Of a stretch of 64,000 bases of DNA, positions 1-8,600 are shown piece after piece; position 1 is the stretch's first letter; every line of letters begins with the position of its first letter. A program made the position numbers and the translations under genes. The DNA comes from Panacibacter ginsenosidivorans (GTDB taxonomy: Bacteria > Bacteroidota > Bacteroidia > Chitinophagales > Chitinophagaceae). The notes under the pieces were generated by a model, which ran no database searches, had not been told where the DNA came from, and worked only from the letters and a program-made list of their open reading frames with translations. Location: the NCBI RefSeq assembly GCF_007971225.1, contig NZ_CP042435.1:1801501-1865500 (forward strand), given 5' to 3'.

Positions 1-179
1 CAAAACTGCCGGGTCTTGGCGATGTAAAATGGAATAATTTTTTTACTGCATTAACTGATATAAGATATAAAGGACCTGTGTGTATTGAAGTGGAAGACAA
101 AGCCTTTGAGGGTTCAGCAGCAAGTATTGAAAAAGCAATTTTAACTGCAAGAAATTATCTTACACAATTTATAGCTTAG
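1..179 (+). CDS. sugar phosphate isomerase/epimerase, C-terminal fragment
   Basis: An open frame enters from the left edge (first full codon at base 3) and stops with TAG at 177-179. The 58 visible residues include GPVCIEVEDKAFEG and end in a helix. This matches the last strand and helix of a TIM-barrel sugar phosphate isomerase/epimerase (AP endonuclease family 2 fold), where the late Glu in 'IEVED' sits near the metal site. The next gene starts 2 nt after the stop, so it probably leads an operon with the sulfotransferase-like and aminotransferase genes. Substrate cannot be told from this fragment. Confidence 0.7.
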   Translation, partial: KLPGLGDVKWNNFFTALTDIRYKGPVCIEVEDKAFEGSAASIEKAILTARNYLTQFIA

Positions 180-181
180 CA

Positions 182-904
182 ATGGATACAACACGCATTT
201 GTTTATGGAGTAGTCCGAGAAATATTTCTACTGCGATGATGTATTCCTTTGCACAAAGGCCCGACACTATTGTGTTTGATGAACCTTTGTATGCGCATTA
301 CCTGCGTGCAACAGGTGTCGTACATCCAGGGCAGAAAGAAATATTACAGTCACAGGAAAATGATGGCAACAAAGTAGTGAATGAGTTAATGCTTGGTTCT
401 TTTGATAAGTCTGTTGCTTTCTTTAAACAGATGACACATCATCTTGTGGAGTTAGATGAAAAATTTCTATCTCGGATGAAAAATATACTTTTTATTCGTG
501 ATCCAAAACAGATTATAAGCTCGTATGCGCAGGTAAGACCGGATGTGAATATGCAGGATATTGGTATAGAAAAACAATGGCATTTGTTTGAACAACTCAC
601 TACAAACAACCAGAATTGTGTTGTGCTTGACTCTAATGAAATTCTAAAAGCACCGAAAAAAGTATTGGCTGAGTTATGTCAGGCTATTGATATTCCGTTT
701 TACAACGAAATGTTGCATTGGCCGACAGGCCCAAAATCAGAAGACGGCGTTTGGGCAAAATACTGGTATGATAATGTACACAAGTCAACGGGCTTCGAAA
801 AACAGGCAACAAGCAGTCGCACACTACCTGGATATTTAGAATCACTTTACAACGAAAGCAAAAAATATTACGATCAATTATTTCAACATTCTATAAAAGC
901 ATAA
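182..904 (+). CDS. sulfotransferase-like P-loop protein
   Basis: 240 residues. The N-terminus ICLWSSPRNISTAMMYSFAQ gives a phosphate-binding loop (SSPRNISTA) of the PAPS-dependent sulfotransferase fold. A central segment NILFIRDPKQIISSYAQ matches the second phosphosulfate-binding motif (RDP...S). The family is known from proteins found next to, or fused with, branched-chain or class IV aminotransferases, and here such an aminotransferase starts 2 nt downstream. Sulfotransferase activity is inferred from fold only; the true substrate is unknown. The start was chosen because ATG lies 2 nt after the previous stop, suggesting translational coupling across three genes. Confidence 0.75.
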   Translation: MDTTRICLWSSPRNISTAMMYSFAQRPDTIVFDEPLYAHYLRATGVVHPGQKEILQSQENDGNKVVNELMLGSFDKSVAFFKQMTHHLVELDEKFLSRMKNILFIRDPKQIISSYAQVRPDVNMQDIGIEKQWHLFEQLTTNNQNCVVLDSNEILKAPKKVLAELCQAIDIPFYNEMLHWPTGPKSEDGVWAKYWYDNVHKSTGFEKQATSSRTLPGYLESLYNESKKYYDQLFQHSIKA

Positions 905-906
905 TC

Positions 907-1809
907 ATGCAACAACCATACAATCCAAAGAATGAGAACATACAAGTCTTTGTAAAAGATAAATTGTATCACCGCAGTGAAGCCAAGGTTTCTGTATTTG
1001 ATAGTTCAGTGCAGGGCGGAGATGCGGTTTGGGAAGGTTTGCGCGTATATGACGGAAAAATATTTCATCTCGATAAACATCTGGATCGGTTACATGCATC
1101 AGCTAAAACATTGGCTTTTGCTGATATTCCCACAAAAGCATTTATTAAAGACGCCATTAAGCAAACATTGAAAGCAAACGATATGTACACAAATACACAT
1201 ATTCGTTTGACATTAACAAGAGGTGAGAAAGTAACCTCCGGTATGGATCCAAGACTTAATCAAAAAGGGTCCTGTTTGATCGTATTGGCAGAATTTAAAC
1301 CACCCGTTTTTGATAATGCCAAAGGTATCAGGCTTATTACTTCGCATGTCCGCCGCAATTCTCCTATGCACCTTGATTCAAAGATTCATCACAACAATTT
1401 GATCAATAATATTCTTGCAAAAATAGAAGCCAATTATTGTGGTGCAGATGCAGGCCTTATGCTTGATAATCTTGGTTTTGTTTCCGAAACAAATGACTGC
1501 AATATCTTTATGGTAAAAAATGGCAGACTGCTTACGCCTCATGCAGATGCTTGTCTCACAGGCATTACACGAGAAACAACTATTCAACTTGCACACGAAT
1601 TAAATATACCATGTATAGAAAGAAATATTTCTGTAAGTGAATTTTATAATGCAGATGAAGTATTTATTACAGGCACAATGGGCGAACTTACACCTGTATA
1701 TGAAATTGATGGAAGAACAATTGAAAACAAATCAAATTCAGCAATAAGAAATAGTTTGTATACTGCTTTTAAAAAAATAACAGCAACTGAAGGAGAGCCA
1801 ATAGAGTAA
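907..1809 (+). CDS. aminotransferase class IV (BCAT/D-amino-acid transaminase family)
   Basis: 300 residues, the usual length for fold-type IV PLP aminotransferases. The N-terminal DSSVQGGDAVWEGLRVYDGK is the typical substrate-channel start of IlvE/Dat-like enzymes. SKIHHNNLINNILAKIEA fits the region around the PLP lysine (Lys in 'DSKIHHN'), and DNLGFVSETNDCNIFMVKNG fits the conserved E-x-x-x-x-N-I/F-F cofactor motif. It would move an amino group between an amino acid and a 2-oxoacid in the cytoplasm. Substrate (branched-chain, D-amino acid or aminodeoxychorismate) cannot be decided. Third gene of a tightly packed operon with the isomerase and the sulfotransferase-like protein, which hints at a specialised small-molecule pathway rather than housekeeping IlvE. 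Confidence 0.85.
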   Translation: MQQPYNPKNENIQVFVKDKLYHRSEAKVSVFDSSVQGGDAVWEGLRVYDGKIFHLDKHLDRLHASAKTLAFADIPTKAFIKDAIKQTLKANDMYTNTHIRLTLTRGEKVTSGMDPRLNQKGSCLIVLAEFKPPVFDNAKGIRLITSHVRRNSPMHLDSKIHHNNLINNILAKIEANYCGADAGLMLDNLGFVSETNDCNIFMVKNGRLLTPHADACLTGITRETTIQLAHELNIPCIERNISVSEFYNADEVFITGTMGELTPVYEIDGRTIENKSNSAIRNSLYTAFKKITATEGEPIE

Positions 1810-1847
1810 TTCAGTTAACTTATTACAATGTTAATAATATAAGAATA

Positions 1848-2846
1848 TTATAACTCGGTTTTCAATAAGCTTTTGCATTCGTTTAGCAGTTTCTCTTTAT
1901 TCACCGCAACAGTTCCCACTTCTTCACAGACCTGACCGCCAGCTACATTTGCTACCTGGGCAGCAAGTGTGATATCTTTTGTAGCTGCATAGACTAATGA
2001 GGCAACTGCTATCACTGTATCCCCAGCCCCACTTACGTCAGCTATATTACGCGCATGGGTAGGAATGATCCTTGAATAATTGCCTTTCTGTATGTAAACT
2101 CCTTTTTCCGAAAGTGTAATAAGGGATATCTTATGTTGAAGAATAGCGTGTAACTCTTTATGAATATTTTTTAGCACTTCTTCATTTATTTCATCAGTAA
2201 GCAGGTTCAAACCTTCTTTTACTTCTTTAAGATTGGGCTTAAATATTTCAACTGACTTAAAAGAAAAGAAATTTTTTCTTTTAGGGTCAACCGTAGTTAC
2301 AATATTATGTTCTTTGCAAATGGAAATGATCTTTTCAATCAGCGTTTCTGTTAGAACCCCTTTATTATAATCTTCAAATATTACCACAGAAGGTTGGTAA
2401 CGTTTTACAAAAGAAGTAAAGTTCTGAATAAGTGTCGTTTCATCTTCTTTGGAAATATAATCTGTAACCTCAGAGTCGAGCCTCATCATTTGTTGATTTC
2501 GGCTTATGATGCGTATTTTATTTGTAGTTATGCGCTCATTACTCTTTACAACATATTTCGTGTCTATATGCTGATCCTGTAAGAGGCTCAATAAAATATC
2601 TGCATCTTCATCATCTCCTGTAACAGTAAATAAAGCTGTTTCTGCACCAAGTGAAACAGTGTTCAGCGCTACATTACCTGCGCCACCAATTCTTTGTTCT
2701 TTTTTGCGCAAAGCAACAACTGGTACAGGCGCTTCCGGAGATATACGTTCAACCTTTCCCCACCAATATGTATCAAGCATTACATCACCTATTACTGCTA
2801 CTTTAAGATCTGAGAAATCCGAAAACAATTTATCAAAGTCGTTCAT
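1848..2846 (-). CDS. hldA: D-glycero-beta-D-manno-heptose-7-phosphate kinase (PfkB family)
   Basis: 332 residues of the PfkB/ribokinase fold. The N-terminal VAVIGDVMLDTYWWGKVERI and APVPVV are diagnostic of RfaE domain I. RIGGAGNVALN is the sugar-binding motif, and DVSGAGDTVIAVASLVYAA near residue 275 is the C-terminal PfkB signature with the catalytic Asp of GAGD. It phosphorylates heptose 7-phosphate at C1 for the ADP-heptose precursor of lipopolysaccharide core. The nucleotidyltransferase half found in bifunctional HldE is absent, so a separate HldC/RfaE2 is expected elsewhere. It converges on the aminotransferase gene with only 38 bp between stops. Closely related PfkB kinases could be confused with it, but the N-terminal motif makes HldA the best call. 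Confidence 0.85.
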   Translation of the reverse strand: MNDFDKLFSDFSDLKVAVIGDVMLDTYWWGKVERISPEAPVPVVALRKKEQRIGGAGNVALNTVSLGAETALFTVTGDDEDADILLSLLQDQHIDTKYVVKSNERITTNKIRIISRNQQMMRLDSEVTDYISKEDETTLIQNFTSFVKRYQPSVVIFEDYNKGVLTETLIEKIISICKEHNIVTTVDPKRKNFFSFKSVEIFKPNLKEVKEGLNLLTDEINEEVLKNIHKELHAILQHKISLITLSEKGVYIQKGNYSRIIPTHARNIADVSGAGDTVIAVASLVYAATKDITLAAQVANVAGGQVCEEVGTVAVNKEKLLNECKSLLKTEL

Positions 2847-2977
2847 CTTAATTAATTTTATTACTCCTTATTGGCTTAATAGCTGCAAAAGTATTTATAA
2901 GGTTTTATAAAACTAACAGTTACCAAAATTGATACTATGCAAAACCAAATCCTCTTAGTAATAATAGAAGATTTGCA

Positions 2978-2997
2978 GTACAGGTGTACGACGCAAC
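2978..2997 (-). repeat. interspersed core repeat, copy 1 (type A, divergent)
   Basis: GTACAGGTGTACGACGCAAC, with three or four differences from the type A core GTACAAGAGTGCGACGCAAC. An outer flank 'AGCCGG' lies 21 nt to the right. It has no partner inside the window on its left. Confidence 0.7.
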
Positions 2998-3202
2998 AAG
3001 GTTAAATATATATTCTATAGCCGGAAACAAAGATTTATTTTAGGCGCTAAAATTGTGATACTCCCACGGCTATTGTGAGCCAAATCTATGAACAACTGTT
3101 AAACTTCTGGTGCGTAGTATATTGCATCTTTCAGATTATATTATGAACAAAAAATATTGCCTATTTATGAAAAACGCTGGAATATTATTTTTAGCATTGA
3201 AT

Positions 3203-3232
3203 AAAAAAGCGCCTTGTAAAAAGCGCTTTTGA
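3203..3232 (-). terminator. intrinsic terminator, probably bidirectional
   Basis: Perfect 8-bp stem AAAAGCGC (3205-3212) and GCGCTTTT (3223-3230) with a 10-nt loop. On the minus strand the stem is followed by a T-rich run (AAAAAA at 3203-3208 on the plus strand). It lies 28 nt past the stop of the small T9SS-CTD gene and would end its transcript. Confidence 0.75.
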
Positions 3233-3257
3233 AATGTTCTATATAACGTAAGTTATT

Positions 3258-3614
3258 TTATTTTACCACCTGAAATTTTCCTGTCTCAATAATATTACCA
3301 TTTTTATCCCTTAGCTGGAAAACATAAATACCCCTGTAATATTCATTATCGAGTATTACGGATACCTTTCCTAAAGAAACAGGAATATCTTTCATCTTCT
3401 TACCAGAAAAACTATATATCTGTAAAACGGCATTTCTATCTGCTCCGGATTGGAACTCAAAATTAATAACAGAAGTGGCAGGGTTTGGATAACATTTAAC
3501 TATTTTAATCTGTGTACCAGCTGGTCTTGCGAATACAGCAGTGACGCTCATCAGAACTATAATGAGTGTTAAAACAGATTTTGTAATTAATAAGATGTGT
3601 AAATTTTTCTTCAT
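3258..3614 (-). CDS. small secreted protein consisting of a signal peptide and T9SS type A C-terminal domain
   Basis: 118 residues. Residues 1-29 form a signal peptide with a hydrophobic core (LTLIIVLMSVTAVFA). From about residue 37 the sequence IVKCYPNPATSVINFEFQ to the end (RGIYVFQLRDKNGN, then FQVVK) is a complete T9SS type A sorting domain: the YPNP motif, a 'GIYVFQL' strand and a basic C-terminus. Almost no cargo remains between the two. Such domains normally direct a large N-terminal cargo through the T9SS to the cell surface. This protein may be a free CTD, a relic of a larger gene, or a small surface protein. A terminator follows, and the peroxiredoxin gene lies upstream on the same strand. 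Confidence 0.8.
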   Translation of the reverse strand: MKKNLHILLITKSVLTLIIVLMSVTAVFARPAGTQIKIVKCYPNPATSVINFEFQSGADRNAVLQIYSFSGKKMKDIPVSLGKVSVILDNEYYRGIYVFQLRDKNGNIIETGKFQVVK

Positions 3615-3688
3615 AAGATATATTGGTACAATAAAAATACCAAGATATTATTGTTGTTCCTACTATGAAATGCGATTTTCAGCAAATA

Positions 3689-4159
3689 TTAATTTAATGA
3701 AGCCAGTGCTGCATTAATTTTTTCAAAATCAGGCAACTCACCGGCATTCTCAAGAACTTCAGCGTATTGAACTACTCCTTGTTTGTCTATAATGAAAGCG
3801 GAACGCTTTGAAACCCCTTTCATCCAACCTATAAATGCATTATATGCACAACCGTAGGCTTCCGATGCTTCTTTATTAAAATCACTTAACAAAGTGAAAT
3901 TAAGATGCTGCTCTTCCTTAAACCTGGCAAGGGTCTGTGGTGAATCTACAGATATTGCAAAAACTTTCGCATTTACATTATTATAGGCAGCAATATTGTC
4001 TCTTACGCTGCACAATTCCTTTGTACAAACACCTGTAAAAGCCAATGGAAAGAACAGAAGCAAAATATTACTTCCTTTTTGCCCGGATAAAGTTACAATT
4101 TTCTTCTCTGTATCGTATAAATTAAAATCAGGTGCCTGCTGGCCAATTGCTAAACTCAT
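3689..4159 (-). CDS. peroxiredoxin (AhpC/TSA, BCP-like)
   Basis: 156 residues, thioredoxin fold. FFPLAFTGVCTKELC carries the peroxidatic cysteine (Cys45) in the P-x-x-x-T-x-x-C motif. A second cysteine lies five residues on (Cys50), the spacing used by bacterioferritin-comigratory protein as an atypical 2-Cys pair. RSAFIIDKQGVVQYAEVL supplies the conserved Arg of the active site. It reduces hydrogen peroxide or organic hydroperoxides in the cytoplasm, with electrons from a thioredoxin. The N-terminus MSLAIGQQAPDFNLYD is standard for the family, supporting the start. Not obviously linked in function to the flanking T9SS genes. Confidence 0.88.
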   Translation of the reverse strand: MSLAIGQQAPDFNLYDTEKKIVTLSGQKGSNILLLFFPLAFTGVCTKELCSVRDNIAAYNNVNAKVFAISVDSPQTLARFKEEQHLNFTLLSDFNKEASEAYGCAYNAFIGWMKGVSKRSAFIIDKQGVVQYAEVLENAGELPDFEKINAALASLN

Positions 4160-4329
4160 GCTTCTTAATTAATTATTAATTAGCGCAAATTACAGCATGC
4201 ATAGTCAATATAAGAAGTTTTGCTTAAGAAATACAGGATTTTCCGTAGAAATACTTGAAATTATTAGCAGAGAACAATTGGGCTTATTACAGATGACCTT
4301 GATCTATTCTGCTGAATAAAGGATAGAGT

Positions 4330-4349
4330 GTATAAGTGAGTGACACAAC
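4330..4349 (-). repeat. interspersed core repeat, copy 2 (type B)
   Basis: GTATAAGTGAGTGACACAAC, one difference from type B. Its left flank 'GCTGAATAAAGGA' (about 4312-4324) matches the inner flank of copies 7 and 19. The right flank carries CCGATGCCA and AGCCGATAAATAAAA. It lies just past the PorP gene. Confidence 0.8.
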
Positions 4350-4393
4350 AACCGATGCCATATAATCTTGAGCCGATAAATAAAAATCGGTTA

Positions 4394-5419
4394 CTAAAAT
4401 TTAGGGCACAATACCGCATTTTGAGTAGTATTATTCCTGTCAAGAAAACCCGCATATGAAATTGCAAGCTCAAAGCCGCCTCTTCCCTGACTTGCGGTTT
4501 TCAATTGAGAGATGTTTGCATCATAACTCATAGATATTGAAAAAGGATGATAATCAATTTTAATGACCGGTATAAACGCGTCTTTTAATCGAAGATAGCC
4601 TCCTGCATGAATTATGTATTTAGGCTTGTCATAATCGTCGCCGATTTTTACAGAATAAGTAGCGCCTGCAATTGCTTCATTATACTCGCCTTGTTTACTA
4701 AAATCTGCCTGTATGGTTATGAATGATGTTTCAGAAGACGTAAACCTTACACCACCTGAAACTACCCACTTGGGATTTAACTCAACAGGTGGATTTTTAT
4801 AAAAAGAATTTACAGGCCTGTTGAAATGATGGTATGCTATTCCAAAAAAATAGTTGTCATTTTCGCTGCCATTGATGGAGGCGTTATAAGACATTCCAAA
4901 ACTACCATCCAGGTAACTGTAATTTGTTTTACTAAAAAGTTCCCCATCGGGCAAGGCCGGGTTATAACCATTACCATCATATTGGTTATTGGTCGTCATT
5001 TTCGATCTGTCAATTCTGCGCTGTACTATACCGCCCATAAACCCAAGAGAAAGAAATTTGTTTTTCTCATCACTTAGGGACTTATGAAAATTGATAGTAG
5101 GATATACATTGGTTGTGGTAAAATTTGTAACACCCGCTTTATCATATAATATTTGCAAGCCTGTAGTAAGAAAATCATTCCCTTTACCTACTGGCTGTTT
5201 ATACTCAATATTAAAAGAACCAGTCTGATAAGGCGTTGTAACACTACCCCATTGGTTTCTATAAACACCCTGCACTCTAATATCACCGGAAAACAAACCT
5301 GCCAATGAAGGATTACGCAATAACGGGGCCTCAAAGAATTGAGAAAAGTGAGGATCCTGTGCATTTACAGCAGATATACAAAGCATCATTATTAGTATGA
5401 AAAAATAATTCTTTTTCAC
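4394..5419 (-). CDS. PorP/SprF family T9SS outer-membrane protein
   Basis: About 341 residues from a GTG at 5419; an ATG 13 codons upstream (5458) is the alternative. I prefer GTG because it starts a clean signal peptide (V/M-KKNYFFILIMMLCISAVNAQ). DPHFSQFFEAPLLRNPSLAG is the hallmark N-terminus of PorP/SprF, followed by a predicted outer-membrane beta barrel. In Flavobacterium SprF is needed for surface delivery of the adhesin SprB, and family members are usually encoded directly downstream of their giant partner. That is the arrangement here: two PKD-rich type B CTD proteins lie upstream on the same strand. It probably anchors or assists secretion of those proteins. Confidence 0.9.
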   Translation of the reverse strand: MKKNYFFILIMMLCISAVNAQDPHFSQFFEAPLLRNPSLAGLFSGDIRVQGVYRNQWGSVTTPYQTGSFNIEYKQPVGKGNDFLTTGLQILYDKAGVTNFTTTNVYPTINFHKSLSDEKNKFLSLGFMGGIVQRRIDRSKMTTNNQYDGNGYNPALPDGELFSKTNYSYLDGSFGMSYNASINGSENDNYFFGIAYHHFNRPVNSFYKNPPVELNPKWVVSGGVRFTSSETSFITIQADFSKQGEYNEAIAGATYSVKIGDDYDKPKYIIHAGGYLRLKDAFIPVIKIDYHPFSISMSYDANISQLKTASQGRGGFELAISYAGFLDRNNTTQNAVLCPKF

Positions 5420-5546
5420 TGTCTTGCATACCCAATAATGTAAAATTAGTTCTTTCATAATTCAATTCTTTTGCATCATTATCAATTATAATCTTCAATA
5501 CATTTATTTATTTGTAACCCGGCTACATTACTGCAATGAAGCAGTA

Positions 5547-5566
5547 ATTGCGTCGCACACTTGTAC
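5547..5566 (+). repeat. interspersed core repeat, copy 3 (type A)
   Basis: ATTGCGTCGCACACTTGTAC. The outer flank ACCCGGCTACATT lies to its left (about 5517-5529). It sits between the PorP gene and the 15-PKD gene. No reverse partner lies to its right before the next forward copy, so it is one of three copies that break the pairing. Confidence 0.8.
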
Positions 5567-5602
5567 ACTTATCTCATTTCTCAACTTTTATAAATACACA
5601 AA

Positions 5603-8600
5603 CTATCTGAGCAGTGTTACATTTCCTTTATAAGACAACACTGTTCCATTCTCACAAATTACATCTATAACGTAAACATACACATCAGCAGGTTGTGGTT
5701 TACCAAGGTAAGTGCCATCCCATGCAGCATCATTGCTTTGTGAGTTTGCAGGGAAATTCCATTTTTCAAAAACCGCAACACCCCACCGGTTAAATATTTT
5801 CATTGACTTTATATTAAACAAGCCCTTTCCGCGAGGAAGGAAATATTCATTATTCCCATCACCGTTTGGCGAGAAAGTGTTTGGAATATATACGTTCGAA
5901 TTATTGCATGACACTTCAATAGTAATATTATCAATTGCACTACATCCAAATGCATTTGATGCGGTGCCTCTGTAAGTGGTTGTAAATTTAGTTTCTGCTA
6001 AAGGTTGCTCAACATTTGGAGAATTTAATCCTGCAGGAGGGTTCCATGACCATGTTATTACATCTGGTGAACTTGTTGTTGCAATTCTATAGGTAGAACC
6101 TGCACTAAGCTTTACAAGAGTATCGGCAATATCAAATGTAGGTAGTGGTGCAACAAGAATAGAAACATATTGCGTATCTGCAAAACATCCTATGTTGTCA
6201 GAGCCAATTACCGTGTAAACCGTATTTACTGTTGGTGAAGCAACAGGGTTCTCTATAGTTGTGCTGCTAAGACCTGTTGGTGGTTGCCATAAATACTTTT
6301 GAGCTCCCGATGCAGCTAATTGTATTGAACTACCCTGACATAATGTATCGCTGTTTACAGATAATGAAAGTTGTGTAGGCGCAACGATAATTACTGTTAC
6401 TGAATCCGATGCCTGACAACCAAAATTATCACTCCCCGTAACATAGTAAGTGGTTGATGTTGTTGGTGCCGCTAAGGGATTTGTACAATTTGTACAGCTT
6501 AATGTTGGTGAAGCAGCCCATCTGTATGACGAGGCACCCGATGGATTTAAAATTGCAAAGGTATTTAAGCAAACAGAGGTGTCGTTACCGGCATTTACAA
6601 GAGGCAATCCAAGTATATTTAAACTATTGCCTACAGTATCGGCGCAACCGGTTATTGAAGATGTTGCTATAACACTAACATTATAAATACCCGGGGTTGT
6701 ATAAGTGTAATTAAAATTTTGTGTAGACGACTGATTTCCATTTCCTATATCCCAAAGCCACTGTAGCGTTTCAGGTAAAGAGGCCGTATCTTTTACGTCA
6801 AACGCGACAGTACTATTTACACATGCAGAGTCAACAAGTCCAAGCTTAAGCTTTGGAGATTTATTTATTAAAATATCAACAGGTAATGTATAAGTTGCTA
6901 CACAACCCGCCACAGACTTTACTGTTTGCGTGACCAGATAATTACCGGGTGCATTATAATAATGTACAGGTTTAGTTATGTTTGATGTTGTACCATCACC
7001 AAAGTCCCATAACGTGAAAGCTAGAGGATCAGTATTTACTATATAGGATGAATCCGTAAATGTAACCAGTGATGAATCGCATCCGATCTGCGAACTTAAA
7101 TAGAATTTAGGCTTTACACCTGCAATATGTGCTGTGTCTGATGACTCCAGGGCCACAGTACAACCACTTGAATCTTCAAGTAAAACTCTCGGCACAAAAG
7201 TACCAGGCGTTGTATAAGTGTATATGGTATTATTTGCTAAAGTCTTTTTAACTGAGCCATCACCAAAATCCCAGATATAAGATACCGTGCTTGTTGTATT
7301 TGCATTGAATGTAACTGTTAATGGAAAACATCCATCGTTAGCTGTGAATTGAAATGTTCCATAAGGACCGCGTAATTCAACCGAACGGTAGGCTGTATCA
7401 TAACATTCACCATAGCCTTTTGCAATCAGTTGAAGATTGTATTTCCCGGGTACTGTATAAAGATGAAAAGGATTATCGATTACTGCGTTGCCTCCATCTC
7501 CGAAATCCCACGCCAGGCTGCTATAGTTTTTTGACATATTTGTTGCCTGCACAGGTAGCGTACAACGTGATGCTGAATCTGAAATACTGAAAGCCGCAAC
7601 AGGGTTTGAGATTGTAACAGACGTAGGTTTTATTGCAGAGTCTTTACACCCATAAATATCACTCACAGATAACGAAACAGTATAAATGCCTTCTGTTGCG
7701 TAAAAATGTGCCGGCAATGTTGCATTTGAAATAGTGCCATCACCAAAATTCCAGTTATATTGTAAGGATAAGCCAGCTGATTGATTACTAAAAGATACGC
7801 TGCTTGAGGTACACCGTAGTGAATCAAGAATAGAAAAATCAGCATAAGGTTTACCTATGATAACCGATGAGGTGTTATATGTACTATCATAGCAACCATT
7901 AGCGTCAAAAACTTTTAGTTTTATATTATAAGTCCCGGAATCTGCATACCTGTGCTGAAATGGTGAGCCTGTAAGCGTGTCAATAGTACCATCGCCATAA
8001 TCCCATATCCATTTATTTAATGCAAATCCACCATATGTTGACGACTGGTCTGTAAAAACAAAAATACTATCCGCACATGTACCTGGCCCGTTTGCAAAAG
8101 CAGCCTTAGGGCCATTAATTGTTATAGGTGTTGCAAGCAGCGCTGTGTCATAACATCCGTTTGTGTAACTTACAATCATCCTTACATTATAAGTAGCAGA
8201 GCTGTCGTACTTATGCAGTATAGTATCATTATTAATATTGAAGGGGTTAGAAGTACCATCACCAAAGGCCCATCGTATGCCATTTACATTGGTCATATTT
8301 AAGTTACCCGCTGTAAACTGAATATTGTCGAATTTGCAAAAATTACCCGATAACGGTGTTGCCGCGAATGTTGGATTTTCATCAATCACATTAGTGACTT
8401 TATATATTGTATCTGCACAAGCTCCGTTGGTCACGATCAAACGAATGTTATAGGAGCCAGGCGTAGTATAAACATGCGCGGGGTTTTGCGTGTTAGAAAT
8501 AATACCATCGCCAAAATCCCAATTCCAGCTTTTCGGCGCAACTGATATGTCCTGTAAAGTTTTCTCATAAGGCGTATCGCAACTTTCAAAAATATTAAAC

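Larger units (their letters stand above)
2847..3257. other. 411-bp gap: one repeat copy and one terminator
   Basis: No credible coding frame. It holds the first copy of the interspersed 20-bp repeat (2978-2997), a symmetric terminator hairpin (3203-3232), and AT-rich DNA that should contain the promoter of the heptose kinase gene, which I could not pin down. Confidence 0.6.

Noticed and set aside
1834-1851. AT-only hairpin (ATAATAT AAGA ATATTAT) between converging genes
   Set aside because: A perfect 7-bp stem but without G/C pairs or a T-run, and it overlaps the stop of the heptose kinase gene; too weak to call a terminator.
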